From NCBI RefSeq assembly GCF_018449515.1, contig NZ_JAAVUQ010000011.1:1-64000 (forward strand): a DNA stretch of 64,000 nt, written 5' to 3'. A program made the translations under genes and the position numbers. Origin of the DNA: Caballeronia sp. dw_19. GTDB lineage: Bacteria > Pseudomonadota > Gammaproteobacteria > Burkholderiales > Burkholderiaceae. This document shows positions 7,801-16,076 of the stretch, in pieces. Every line of letters starts with the position of its first letter. The stretch's first letter is position 1. Under the pieces are notes generated by a model. It was not told where the DNA came from, searched no databases, and was given only the letters and a program-made list of their open reading frames with translations.

Positions 7801-10800
7801 CGATCAACTTCGACGTCGCTCTGCATGAACTCCTGCCCGCGCTGCTGAGCGGCGGTCAGGTCGAGATGCGTGGTCCGCAGCTCTGGGACCCTGAGACCAC
7901 GAGCCGTCATCTGATCGAGGAGAAGGTGACGTTCGCGCGCATCCCGACCGCGTACTGGCAGCAATGGTTGCGTGAGCCGCCGCCGGCCGCTTCGTTGGAA
8001 GCATTGCGGCAGATCACGGTGGGCGGCGAGGGGTTGCCCGGCGATGCGTTGCGGCAATGGCGCAACGGTCCGCTCGGGTCTATCCGGCTCGACAACCTGT
8101 ACGGTCCGACCGAGACGACTATTGCCTGCATGTATCGCGAAACACGTGCTCAGGACGAGGATCAGGCGATCGTATCGATTGGCGGTCCTTATCCGTCGCG
8201 CTCGGTTCACGTCTGCGATGTCGATGGCAACGAGGCGCCGGCCGGTGCGCTGGGCGAGTTGTGCATCGGCGGGCATACGCTGGCGCGCGGTTATCTCGGA
8301 CGTGCCGCGCTGACCGCCGAGCGTTTTATTCCCGATCCCGATGGTCCTTCGGGCAGCCGGCTTTATCGGACGGGGGATCTGTGCCGCCGCCGTGCGGACG
8401 GCAGTATCGACTTCCTCGGGCGGATGGACCAGCAAGTGAAACTGCGCGGTTATCGCATCGAGTTGGGCGAGATCGAGGCGGTGCTACGCGAAGCGCCCGG
8501 CGTGCAGGCAGCGGCAGCCGCGCTGCGCGGAGAAGGCGATGCGAAGCGGCTCGTGGGCTACGTGGTTGGTGACGCCGACGATGCCACGGTCCGCCGCATT
8601 CTGCAGAGTCGTCTGCCGGGTTACATGGTGCCGTCGGCGCTGGTGTGGATGGAGCACTTGCCGCTGATGCAGAACGGCAAGGTGGATCGCGCGGCGTTGC
8701 CAGAACCGGGCGTGGAAGCGGCGCGCCAGCGCATGGCGCCGCGCACCGAATTGGAGGCGGCGTTGCTGGCGATCTGGCAGTCGGTGCTGGGCCGTGACGG
8801 TCTGAGCATGACCGATAACTTCTTCGAGGTCGGCGGTCACTCTTTGCTGCTGATGCGAGTGGCCTCGCGCATTCGTCAGGAACTCGGCCGCGATATCTCG
8901 CTGCAGACGCTGTTCCTGCATCCTGTGCTTGAAAGTCTGGCGGCGGAACTGGCGTTGCGCGAGGCATGCGCGGCAGACGTTATCTCGCCGCGCGATCCCG
9001 CGGCTCGCATTCCGCTGACGCACGAGCAGGAGCGTTTGTGGTTCCTATGGAAGCTCGAACCGGACAGTGCCGCTTACACCATTACCGGTGCCGTCAACCT
9101 GAGCGGTGCGCTGAACCGGCAAGCGGTGCGCGTCGCATTGGACTGCTTGATCGAGCGGCATGAAAGCCTGCGTACGCGTTTTGTCGAAGAGGGCGGGCAG
9201 CCGTGGCAGGTAGTCGATAACGCAGCGCATGACGGACGTCATGCGCTCTACGGCTGGCGCGAGGAAAGCGTTTTCGGTCAGGATGAACTCGACGCGCGCT
9301 TGCTTGAACTGGGCCGCGAGCCCTTCGATCTCGAACATGGGCCAATGCTGCGCGTTACGTTGCTGGCACGCGCGCAGAACGAGACCATCCTTCATTTCGC
9401 GATGCCGCACATGGTGTCGGATGCGTGGTCGCAAGTCATCCTGTTGCGCGAATTCTCGCACCTGTATCGCGCGGCGAGCCGCAACGAAGCAGCCGATCTC
9501 GCGCCGCTGCCGATCCAGTACGGCGACTATGCATTGTGGCAGCGCAACCCCCGGAACGAAGCCGCACTCGATACCCACTATGCGTACTGGCAGCGCGAAC
9601 TCGGCGGCGAGCAACCGCTGCTTGCGTTGCCTGTCGACCGGATATGTCATGAGGCGCGCAGCAGTGCGGGCGCGGTCATTGCACGATCGCTCGGTACTGA
9701 ACTGGCCGCTGCCCTCGAACAACGTTCGCGGGAGCATGGCGCCACACGTTTCATGACCATGCTTGCTGCATTCGGGACGCTGCTGCAAGGCTATAGCGCA
9801 CAGGACGACGTTCGTGTGGGCGTGCCGGTAGCGGGCCGTGATCGGATGGAGACCGAGCCGCTAATAGGCTTCTTCGTCAACACGTTGGTGATTCGCATGG
9901 CAACGCGCCGTGGTGAACCGTTCAGCGCATTGCTGGCCGAGGTGCGTGACCGGATGGCCGGCGGGCAGGCGCATGCGGACGTGCCGTTTGCGAAGCTGGT
10001 TGAACTGCTGCAGCCGCGACGCAGCATCAGCCATACGCCGCTGTTCCAGGTGATGTTTAACTACAGCGCAGAACCGCGCTCGCAAGTTGAACTACCCGGT
10101 ATCGAAGTGAGCACGCTGACCGGCGGAACGGGGACAGTGCAGTTCGACCTTTCGCTGGATGTATCGGTTAATGGCGACGGCCTAAGGGTCGCTTTGAACT
10201 ACGCAACCGATCTCTTCGACCCGGCGACGGCTACGCGTCTGCTCGACAGTTACGTCGCGGTGCTGGAGACAATCGCGAGCGAGCCGGACACGCGTGCGGT
10301 ACCCCTGCTGGGAGATCGCGAGCAGCAGCAACTCCTGGCGTGGGGCCGTAACGATCAGACGTTTGCACAGGCTGAGCCGGTGCACCGCTTGTTCGAACGT
10401 CAGGCGATGAAGACGCCGGATGCGATCGCACTGGTGTTCGGCGACCAGACACCCACCTACCGCGAACTTGACGAACGGGCCAACCGGCTCGCGCACAAAC
10501 TGGCGCGGCTAGGTGTACGACCTGAGGTGAAGGTCGGTATTGGCGTGGAGCGTTCCGTGGAGATGGTGGTCGGTTTGCTGGCCGTATTGAAGGCGGGGGG
10601 TGCCTATGTGCCGCTCGACCCGCAGTATCCGGCGGAACGTCTGGCGTACATGGCGGCCCATAGCGGCGTGCGCTTGTTACTCACGCAAAGAGCAGTTACA
10701 CAACGCTTCAGCGCGAACGATCAGCCCCTGCCGATGCTGGAACTCGACACGCTGAACCTTGACGATGAATCGTCGCACAAGCCGCACGTGGATGTGCGTG

Positions 10801-13800
10801 GACACAACCTGGCGTATGTCATCTATACGTCCGGTTCCACCGGTCAGCCCAAGGGCGTGATGGTTCATCACCACGCGCTTAGCCACTTCATTCATGGCAT
10901 GCAGGCAAAGCCTGGCCTTGCAGCAGACGATGTGCTGGTCGCCGTGACGTCGCTTTCGTTCGATATCGCCGCGCTCGAGTTGTACTTGCCGCTTGTCGTC
11001 GGTGCGCGAATCGTCTTGGCTACGCGAGAGGTCGCCCGGGACGGAGCGGCGCTCGCAAGACTGGTGCAGGACTCGAAGGCCACAGTGTTGCAGTCGACCC
11101 CTGCCGGATGGCGGTTGTTGCGGGCCGGCGGTTGGCCGCAGGCGCCGCTTGTGGGCTTCAAGGGGCTATGCGGGGGCGAAGCATTGCAGCCCGATCTGGC
11201 ACGCGACCTGAACGAACAGGGTGTCGAGCTATGGAACATGTACGGCCCGACCGAGACCACGATCTGGTCCGCGGCCGGGCGCGTGCTCGATGCCGCGCCG
11301 GGTCTGGGCAGTCCTATCGCGGGAACGCAGCTCTACGTCCTCGATTCGAGCATGGCGCTCGTTCCACCCAACGTGCCGGGCGAGTTGTATCTCGGTGGTG
11401 TCGGGCTGGCGCGTGGTTATATCGGGCAGGGCGGGCTGACGTCGGAGCGATTCGTGGCGGACCCGTTCAACGGCAGCGGTGCGCGCCTGTATCGGACAGG
11501 CGATCTCGTGAAGTGGCGGGGCGACGGCCGCCTTGAGTATCTGGGGCGTATGGACCATCAGGTGAAGATCAGGGGCTTTCGTATCGAACTGGGGGAGGTC
11601 GAGGCGCAGTTGCTGGCGCAACCTGAGGTGCGTGAAGCCGTTGTTGTGGCGCACGAAGGTACCGGCGGCGCGCGGCTGGTGGCTTATGTGTCGCCTATGG
11701 CGGGGCAGCCGGCGGATGCCGCCGAGTTAAGAGAAAAGCTGGTCGCGGTGCTGCCGGACTATATGGTGCCCGGTCTGATCGTGGTCATGGATCGCTTGCC
11801 GTTGAACACGAACGGCAAGGTTGATCGCCACGCGCTGCCGTTGCCTGAGCAAACCGAACGGATCTGGGAAGCGCCGAAAGGCGAGATAGAAGCGGTGCTC
11901 GCAGGAGTCTGGCAGGACGTGTTACGCGTCGAACGTATTGGTCGTCACGATAATTTCTTCGAGATGGGCGGGCAGTCGTTGTTGGCATTGCGCGCGGTCG
12001 CGGCGCTGCGTGAGGCGTTGAACGTCGAGTTGCCGGTGCAGAAGTTGTTCGCCTATCCGGTACTGGCAGATCTGGCGCGTGCGATCGAGAGGGACGCACC
12101 GGATGTGATGCTCGGGACCCCCGCTACGTTGTCCGGCGTGATCTCAACAAGACCAGAAGGAATGCTAAGTATCCCGCTTTCGCCCGCGCAGGAACGGCTG
12201 TGGTTTTTCTCGCGCCTGAGTCCGCAGAGTGCTGCATATAACCTGACGGGCGCGGTGAAGCTGGAAGGCGCGCTCGACCGCGACATCCTGCGTGAAGCAG
12301 TCGCGGCTCTCGTCGCACGTCATGAGAGCTTGCGCACGCGTTTCATTGAAGTCGATGGCGTGGCGATGCAGCAAGTCGATGTCGTCGAGCCGGGTTGGTC
12401 GGTGCTCGATCTTGAATACGTTCCGCAGGAAAGCAAAGCCCAGCGCGTGGCGGACACCGTGCATGCGATCTCCCGTGCGCCCTTCTCTCTGGAACAAGGG
12501 CCGCTGTTTCGCGTCACGCTGATCCGGCTTGGTGACTGCGAACACGTGCTTCATTTCGTGACGCATCACATCATCTCGGATGCATGGTCGAACCGGATCA
12601 TCCTCGACGAATTCTCGCGTCTTTACACGGCGATCCGTCAAGGTCGCGCGCATCGGCTTGCACCGCTGCCGGTCCAGTACGCCGACTACGCGCTGTGGCA
12701 GAACGATGCGCAACAGCAAGCACGCGCCGACGCGGAACTTGCGTTCTGGCGTGAGCGGCTCGGAGGCGAGTTGACGGTGCTTGAACTCCCGTTTGACCGC
12801 CCGCCGCCGGCTTCGCGCAATCAGGCAGGTGCACGGATCGATGTCAGGCTCGCGGCGCCGCTCATCAATGCAGTGCGAGCGCTGTCGCGTCGGCATCAGG
12901 CAACGCCGTTCATGGTGCTGCTGGCGGCATTCGATGTGCTGCTCGCGCGTTATAGCGGCCAAGCTGATATCCGCGTTGGCGTGCCTGTAGCAGGGCGAGA
13001 CCGGCTTGAGACGCAATCGTTGATCGGCTTCTTTGTCAACACGCTGGTGATCCGCACGGAGATGGCGGGACTCGATACCGTCGAAACGCTGCTGCGCCAT
13101 GTTCGCGAACGCGTGCTCGAAGCGCAGGCGCATCAGGACGTACCGTTCGCCCGCGTTGTCGATACGCTGAATCCTGGCCGAAGCCTGACGCAGACGCCGC
13201 TTTTCAGCGTCATGTTCAACTACGATCACGGCACGGAGGGCGAGGGGCTCAGCTTGCCTGGCCTGCGGGTCTCGCCGATAGAAACATCGACGGGTACTGC
13301 GCGTTTTGATCTTGTGCTGTCGGTCCGCGAGCGGCACGAGGGGATCACACTTTCGTTGAACTATGCCCGCGATGTGTTCGACGCTCAAACCGTCGAACGG
13401 ATGCTGGGCCACTACGTCTCGCTGTTGGAGCAGATTACGACGAAGGACCACGCGTATCTGGCCGAGCTCATGCTCGATGCCGAAGTGGACCAACCTGCGC
13501 TTAGCGCTCACGCGTTCATGCCGGTCGGCGAACGCATCGCTGCGCAGGCGCGGCGCCAGCCTCACGCGGCCGCCGTGCATTGCGAGGGCGCGCGCCTGTC
13601 GTACGGCGAACTCGATGTCTGGTCGAACCGCATTGCGCGAGCGTTGCATGCGCGAGGGATGGGTGCGGAGACTCACGTAGGGCTATGTCTGACGCGCTCG
13701 GTGGGATTGGTCGCGGCGGTTGTCGCCGTGCTCCGGTCGGGCGCTGCTTTCGTGCCGCTCGATCCCGCTTATCCGGCCGAGCGTCTGCGCGCCATGATGG

Positions 13801-16076
13801 ACGACGCGCAACTGTCGTGCGTACTCGGCGATGCAGCCACGTTCGCGACATGCGGGCCGCTTTTCGCGGGCCGCGAGGTCATCGATATAAATGCGCTCGA
13901 TACACTGCCCGGCGATCCGCTCGATGTTCCCATTCATCTCGAGCAACTGGCCTATGTGATCTACACATCGGGCTCGACGGGACGGCCCAAAGGCGTGGCG
14001 ATCAGTCATGTTGCGCTGAGCCGCCATCTGGACGATTTCATCGGTACATACGGAATCAATGCAGCCGACGTCCAACTGCAATCGTCGACGATCAACTTCG
14101 ACGTGGCGCTGCATGAAATGCTGCCGGCGCTGATGCAGGGCGGTCAGGTCGAGATGCGTGGTCCACAGCTATGGGACATCCAGACGACCAGCCGCCACCT
14201 GAAGGACGGCCGCGTCACGTTCGCGCGGATTCCCACGGCGTACTGGCAACAATGGTTGCGCACGCCGCCGCCTTTGGACGACCTCGCTTCGCTGCGGCAA
14301 ATCACCGTGGGCGGCGAGGGACTTCCCGGTGATGCGCTCGCGCAGTGGCGTAACGGGCCGCTCGCACGCATCCGCCTGGATAACCTGTATGGCCCGACGG
14401 AGACGACGGTGGCGTGCATGTATCGCGAAACGCGCGCAGCGGATACGGCGCAGGCGATCGTGTCGATCGGCGAGCCGTATGGATCACGATGTGTGTACGT
14501 GATGGACCGGCACGGTAACGAGGCCCCGGTCGGCGCGCTGGGCGAGTTGTGCATTGGCGGGCTGACGCTCGCACGCGGTTATCTGGATCGTCCCGGCCTG
14601 ACGGCGGAACGGTTCGCGCCGGACCCGCGTATGCCGGGGGCGCGTTTGTATCGCAGTGGCGATCTGTGCAGGCGGCGCGTGGACGGCAGCATCGACTTTC
14701 TCGGGCGGCTGGACAGCCAAGTAAAGCTGCGCGGTTTCCGCATTGAACTGGGTGAGATCGAAGCGGTGTTGCGCGAAGCGCCCGGTGTGCAGGCAGCGGT
14801 CGCCACGCTGCACGGTGAAGGTGATGCTAAGCGGATCGTCGGCTATGTGGTCGGGGATCATGACGGGTTCGATGAAGCAGCCATACGCGGCGTGCTGGAA
14901 AGCCGTTTGCCGGGCTACATGGTGCCGTCGGCGCTGGTGTGGCTCGAGCGTTTGCCTCTCATGCAGAACGGCAAGCTCGATCGTGCCGCGCTGCCCGAAC
15001 CGGGCAATCCGACGAGCGCTGAAAAAACCGCCCCACGTACGCCGCTTGAGACGCGGTTGCTTGGTATCTGGCAAGAAGTGCTCGGGCGCGATGACATAGG
15101 CGTCACCGATAACTTCTTCGAAGCAGGCGGACATTCGCTGCTCGCGCTCAAGGTGCTCGCCAAGGGTGCTCAGTCCGGCTTGGTCAGCCTGACGCTCGAA
15201 GCGTTGTTCCAGCACGCCACGGTTCGCACGCTTGCGGCGCATCTTGGCGCGGAGGAAGCAGGACCCGCAGCGAATGTTGTATCGATGAACGAGCGCACTG
15301 ACGCGCCTATCGTCTTTGCAATCCATCCGGCGTCGGGTCTGGTCGCGGACTATCGGCCGCTTGCCGCAGCGCTTGATGGTGTCGCGAACGTGTATGGCGT
15401 GCAGGCGCCGTTTTATACGGAAGACTGGTGGCCCGGTGATTTGTCGGCGCTTGCCGCCGACTACGCCGCGCGTATTCGCACGGTGCAACCGGTCGGGCCA
15501 TACCGGTTGATCGGCTGGTCGGTGGGCGGGGTGATCGCGACCGAAGTGGCCCGAGTGCTGGCGCGCGACGGCGGTGAAGTGCCGTTCGTCGGCTTGATCG
15601 ACGCACACGTACTGAGGGCGGGGGACGCTCACGAAATTAGCGATGAAGCCGCGGTGACTTACGAGCAAATGCGCACGTATCGCGCAACGGATCATGAGCT
15701 GCAGAAAGTGCTCGACGACGCTGGCAAAAAATGGCCGTCGATGCAAGGCGAATTGTCCGATGCCGGCACTCGCGCGCTCCTCAGCAAGGTCATGTTGTTC
15801 CAGCGGCACCTGGGTCATATCGTCCGTTACACGGAGCGCGCGCCATTGCCGGTTGACCTGAAGCTGTGGTGGGCACGGCGCCGTCCTTACCGCCCTGCAC
15901 GCGAAGCGACGGCTATGTGGTCGGCTCGCTCGACGGGCCGCGTGTCGGTGGCCAACGAGATCGATGCGGACCATACGCACATCGTGCAGCACAGCGATCT
16001 TTTCGATGACCTCGCGCGTGCGCTTGCCTCCAGTGTGTCGGGTGACCACGACCATCGGCCGGAGCACTTGTCATGA
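4818..16076 (+). CDS. NRPS-A: YqcI/YcgG oxygenase domain fused to C-A(Z)-T-C-A(Gly)-T-C-A(Z)-T-TE
   Basis: 3752 aa in one uninterrupted frame. Residues ~35-280 are a YqcI/YcgG-family domain, with YPCFFG (C76) and the CPF motif (C271-F273). This is the family of haem-dependent guanidine/arginine N-hydroxylases (GntA) and of GrbE. Three NRPS modules follow: C ~351-800, A ~800-1300, T Ser1342; C ~1398-1840, A ~1850-2350, T Ser2387; C ~2452-2890, A ~2900-3390, T Ser3440. The TE starts ~3497 with nucleophile Ser3568 in GWSVGG. Eye-read codes are DVHRTGLIAK, DILQLGMIWK (glycine type) and DVHRTGLVAK. The first and third are nearly identical and are proposed to load graminine. The terminal TE makes this the last synthetase in assembly. 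Condensation motifs are unusual: HHIISDH, PHMVSDA and HHIISDA. The ATG at 4824 (third codon) has better spacing from GAGAGG than 4818. Its stop overlaps NRPS-B. Confidence 0.95.
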   Translation: MKMLTNEETTQKNPAKPAKSLDAAASAISVPEFDPGDWKSRIIAGRLIGAEIDLPEWLDASYETLREQVMHPAYPCFFGTTAERRGEMFYSFVNGKTKDIRDLPATMQTFAELATLPQYRKNNIAVFFEPDTVPLSHDEYHELFWKTLQHLHDVDPDPAADQQPEPSHEEWEFSFAGVQMFVVCACPSFRLRHSRNLGPGMVLLFQPRSVFVDTITNKVIGREARNQVRKRLETWDETPAHPDLGFYGDAGNLEWKQYFLDDHNVAARDACPFLKRRARKNVPEAVAAKPEGAVPNAQVATPAPSGLQAVAQTYASLPPEKRAAFRLRLLERGMSGEQLPIVALGGRSEHFPLSSAQERLWFLWQLDPDDASYNLSGALRLEGSLHIDKLRVALAYVVQRHEVLRTRFVESNGQAWQVVGEAGYGWTEIDPAEASPLEGRLQALSLEPFDLTRGPLLRAALLHEAAGSRVLHVSMHHIISDHASVKLLLDEFIAAYEQLCNAAALTAEPLPVQYGDYAAWQKEWAVDGENNSHLAYWVKQLGGTQPVLELPVAKNRAGMQTTRNARGARVSVTLDAVLARSLRQAAASHRTTLFTLLLSAYAVLLARYSGQKDMRIGVPDAGRNRLETERLIGFFVNTLVIRADLAGVASFGTLLSQLHERVLEAHRHDALPFAQLVEALQPERSIGQTPLFQVMFNHTRAQHTDISVAGLRVSEVVNDVPTARFDLVLNAVERDDELRLSFNYAADLFDETIVRQMLEHYVEILGQVSTVADQPLAQISLSRHGIHDTADQPVASTTFEPVGLRFSQQAAKHPLAPALHCEGDRLSYSELERWTNRIARRLNRLGVRPDECIGLCVERSAALAAGVLGVLKSGAAFVPLDPAYPLERLAAMLDDAGIVRVLVDRTGFERLGELLRGREPIHVADDRPLPVDPEADAAFAAPLHPEQLAYVIYTSGSTGRPKGVAINHGTLSQHLDDFIGTYRIGAADKVLQSSTINFDVALHELLPALLSGGQVEMRGPQLWDPETTSRHLIEEKVTFARIPTAYWQQWLREPPPAASLEALRQITVGGEGLPGDALRQWRNGPLGSIRLDNLYGPTETTIACMYRETRAQDEDQAIVSIGGPYPSRSVHVCDVDGNEAPAGALGELCIGGHTLARGYLGRAALTAERFIPDPDGPSGSRLYRTGDLCRRRADGSIDFLGRMDQQVKLRGYRIELGEIEAVLREAPGVQAAAAALRGEGDAKRLVGYVVGDADDATVRRILQSRLPGYMVPSALVWMEHLPLMQNGKVDRAALPEPGVEAARQRMAPRTELEAALLAIWQSVLGRDGLSMTDNFFEVGGHSLLLMRVASRIRQELGRDISLQTLFLHPVLESLAAELALREACAADVISPRDPAARIPLTHEQERLWFLWKLEPDSAAYTITGAVNLSGALNRQAVRVALDCLIERHESLRTRFVEEGGQPWQVVDNAAHDGRHALYGWREESVFGQDELDARLLELGREPFDLEHGPMLRVTLLARAQNETILHFAMPHMVSDAWSQVILLREFSHLYRAASRNEAADLAPLPIQYGDYALWQRNPRNEAALDTHYAYWQRELGGEQPLLALPVDRICHEARSSAGAVIARSLGTELAAALEQRSREHGATRFMTMLAAFGTLLQGYSAQDDVRVGVPVAGRDRMETEPLIGFFVNTLVIRMATRRGEPFSALLAEVRDRMAGGQAHADVPFAKLVELLQPRRSISHTPLFQVMFNYSAEPRSQVELPGIEVSTLTGGTGTVQFDLSLDVSVNGDGLRVALNYATDLFDPATATRLLDSYVAVLETIASEPDTRAVPLLGDREQQQLLAWGRNDQTFAQAEPVHRLFERQAMKTPDAIALVFGDQTPTYRELDERANRLAHKLARLGVRPEVKVGIGVERSVEMVVGLLAVLKAGGAYVPLDPQYPAERLAYMAAHSGVRLLLTQRAVTQRFSANDQPLPMLELDTLNLDDESSHKPHVDVRGHNLAYVIYTSGSTGQPKGVMVHHHALSHFIHGMQAKPGLAADDVLVAVTSLSFDIAALELYLPLVVGARIVLATREVARDGAALARLVQDSKATVLQSTPAGWRLLRAGGWPQAPLVGFKGLCGGEALQPDLARDLNEQGVELWNMYGPTETTIWSAAGRVLDAAPGLGSPIAGTQLYVLDSSMALVPPNVPGELYLGGVGLARGYIGQGGLTSERFVADPFNGSGARLYRTGDLVKWRGDGRLEYLGRMDHQVKIRGFRIELGEVEAQLLAQPEVREAVVVAHEGTGGARLVAYVSPMAGQPADAAELREKLVAVLPDYMVPGLIVVMDRLPLNTNGKVDRHALPLPEQTERIWEAPKGEIEAVLAGVWQDVLRVERIGRHDNFFEMGGQSLLALRAVAALREALNVELPVQKLFAYPVLADLARAIERDAPDVMLGTPATLSGVISTRPEGMLSIPLSPAQERLWFFSRLSPQSAAYNLTGAVKLEGALDRDILREAVAALVARHESLRTRFIEVDGVAMQQVDVVEPGWSVLDLEYVPQESKAQRVADTVHAISRAPFSLEQGPLFRVTLIRLGDCEHVLHFVTHHIISDAWSNRIILDEFSRLYTAIRQGRAHRLAPLPVQYADYALWQNDAQQQARADAELAFWRERLGGELTVLELPFDRPPPASRNQAGARIDVRLAAPLINAVRALSRRHQATPFMVLLAAFDVLLARYSGQADIRVGVPVAGRDRLETQSLIGFFVNTLVIRTEMAGLDTVETLLRHVRERVLEAQAHQDVPFARVVDTLNPGRSLTQTPLFSVMFNYDHGTEGEGLSLPGLRVSPIETSTGTARFDLVLSVRERHEGITLSLNYARDVFDAQTVERMLGHYVSLLEQITTKDHAYLAELMLDAEVDQPALSAHAFMPVGERIAAQARRQPHAAAVHCEGARLSYGELDVWSNRIARALHARGMGAETHVGLCLTRSVGLVAAVVAVLRSGAAFVPLDPAYPAERLRAMMDDAQLSCVLGDAATFATCGPLFAGREVIDINALDTLPGDPLDVPIHLEQLAYVIYTSGSTGRPKGVAISHVALSRHLDDFIGTYGINAADVQLQSSTINFDVALHEMLPALMQGGQVEMRGPQLWDIQTTSRHLKDGRVTFARIPTAYWQQWLRTPPPLDDLASLRQITVGGEGLPGDALAQWRNGPLARIRLDNLYGPTETTVACMYRETRAADTAQAIVSIGEPYGSRCVYVMDRHGNEAPVGALGELCIGGLTLARGYLDRPGLTAERFAPDPRMPGARLYRSGDLCRRRVDGSIDFLGRLDSQVKLRGFRIELGEIEAVLREAPGVQAAVATLHGEGDAKRIVGYVVGDHDGFDEAAIRGVLESRLPGYMVPSALVWLERLPLMQNGKLDRAALPEPGNPTSAEKTAPRTPLETRLLGIWQEVLGRDDIGVTDNFFEAGGHSLLALKVLAKGAQSGLVSLTLEALFQHATVRTLAAHLGAEEAGPAANVVSMNERTDAPIVFAIHPASGLVADYRPLAAALDGVANVYGVQAPFYTEDWWPGDLSALAADYAARIRTVQPVGPYRLIGWSVGGVIATEVARVLARDGGEVPFVGLIDAHVLRAGDAHEISDEAAVTYEQMRTYRATDHELQKVLDDAGKKWPSMQGELSDAGTRALLSKVMLFQRHLGHIVRYTERAPLPVDLKLWWARRRPYRPAREATAMWSARSTGRVSVANEIDADHTHIVQHSDLFDDLARALASSVSGDHDHRPEHLS

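Noticed and set aside
12165..16067. Long minus-strand open frames (503 and 527 codons) inside NRPS-A
   Set aside because: Opposite-strand shadows of GC-rich NRPS coding sequence; composition is Arg/His-rich and no family is recognisable.
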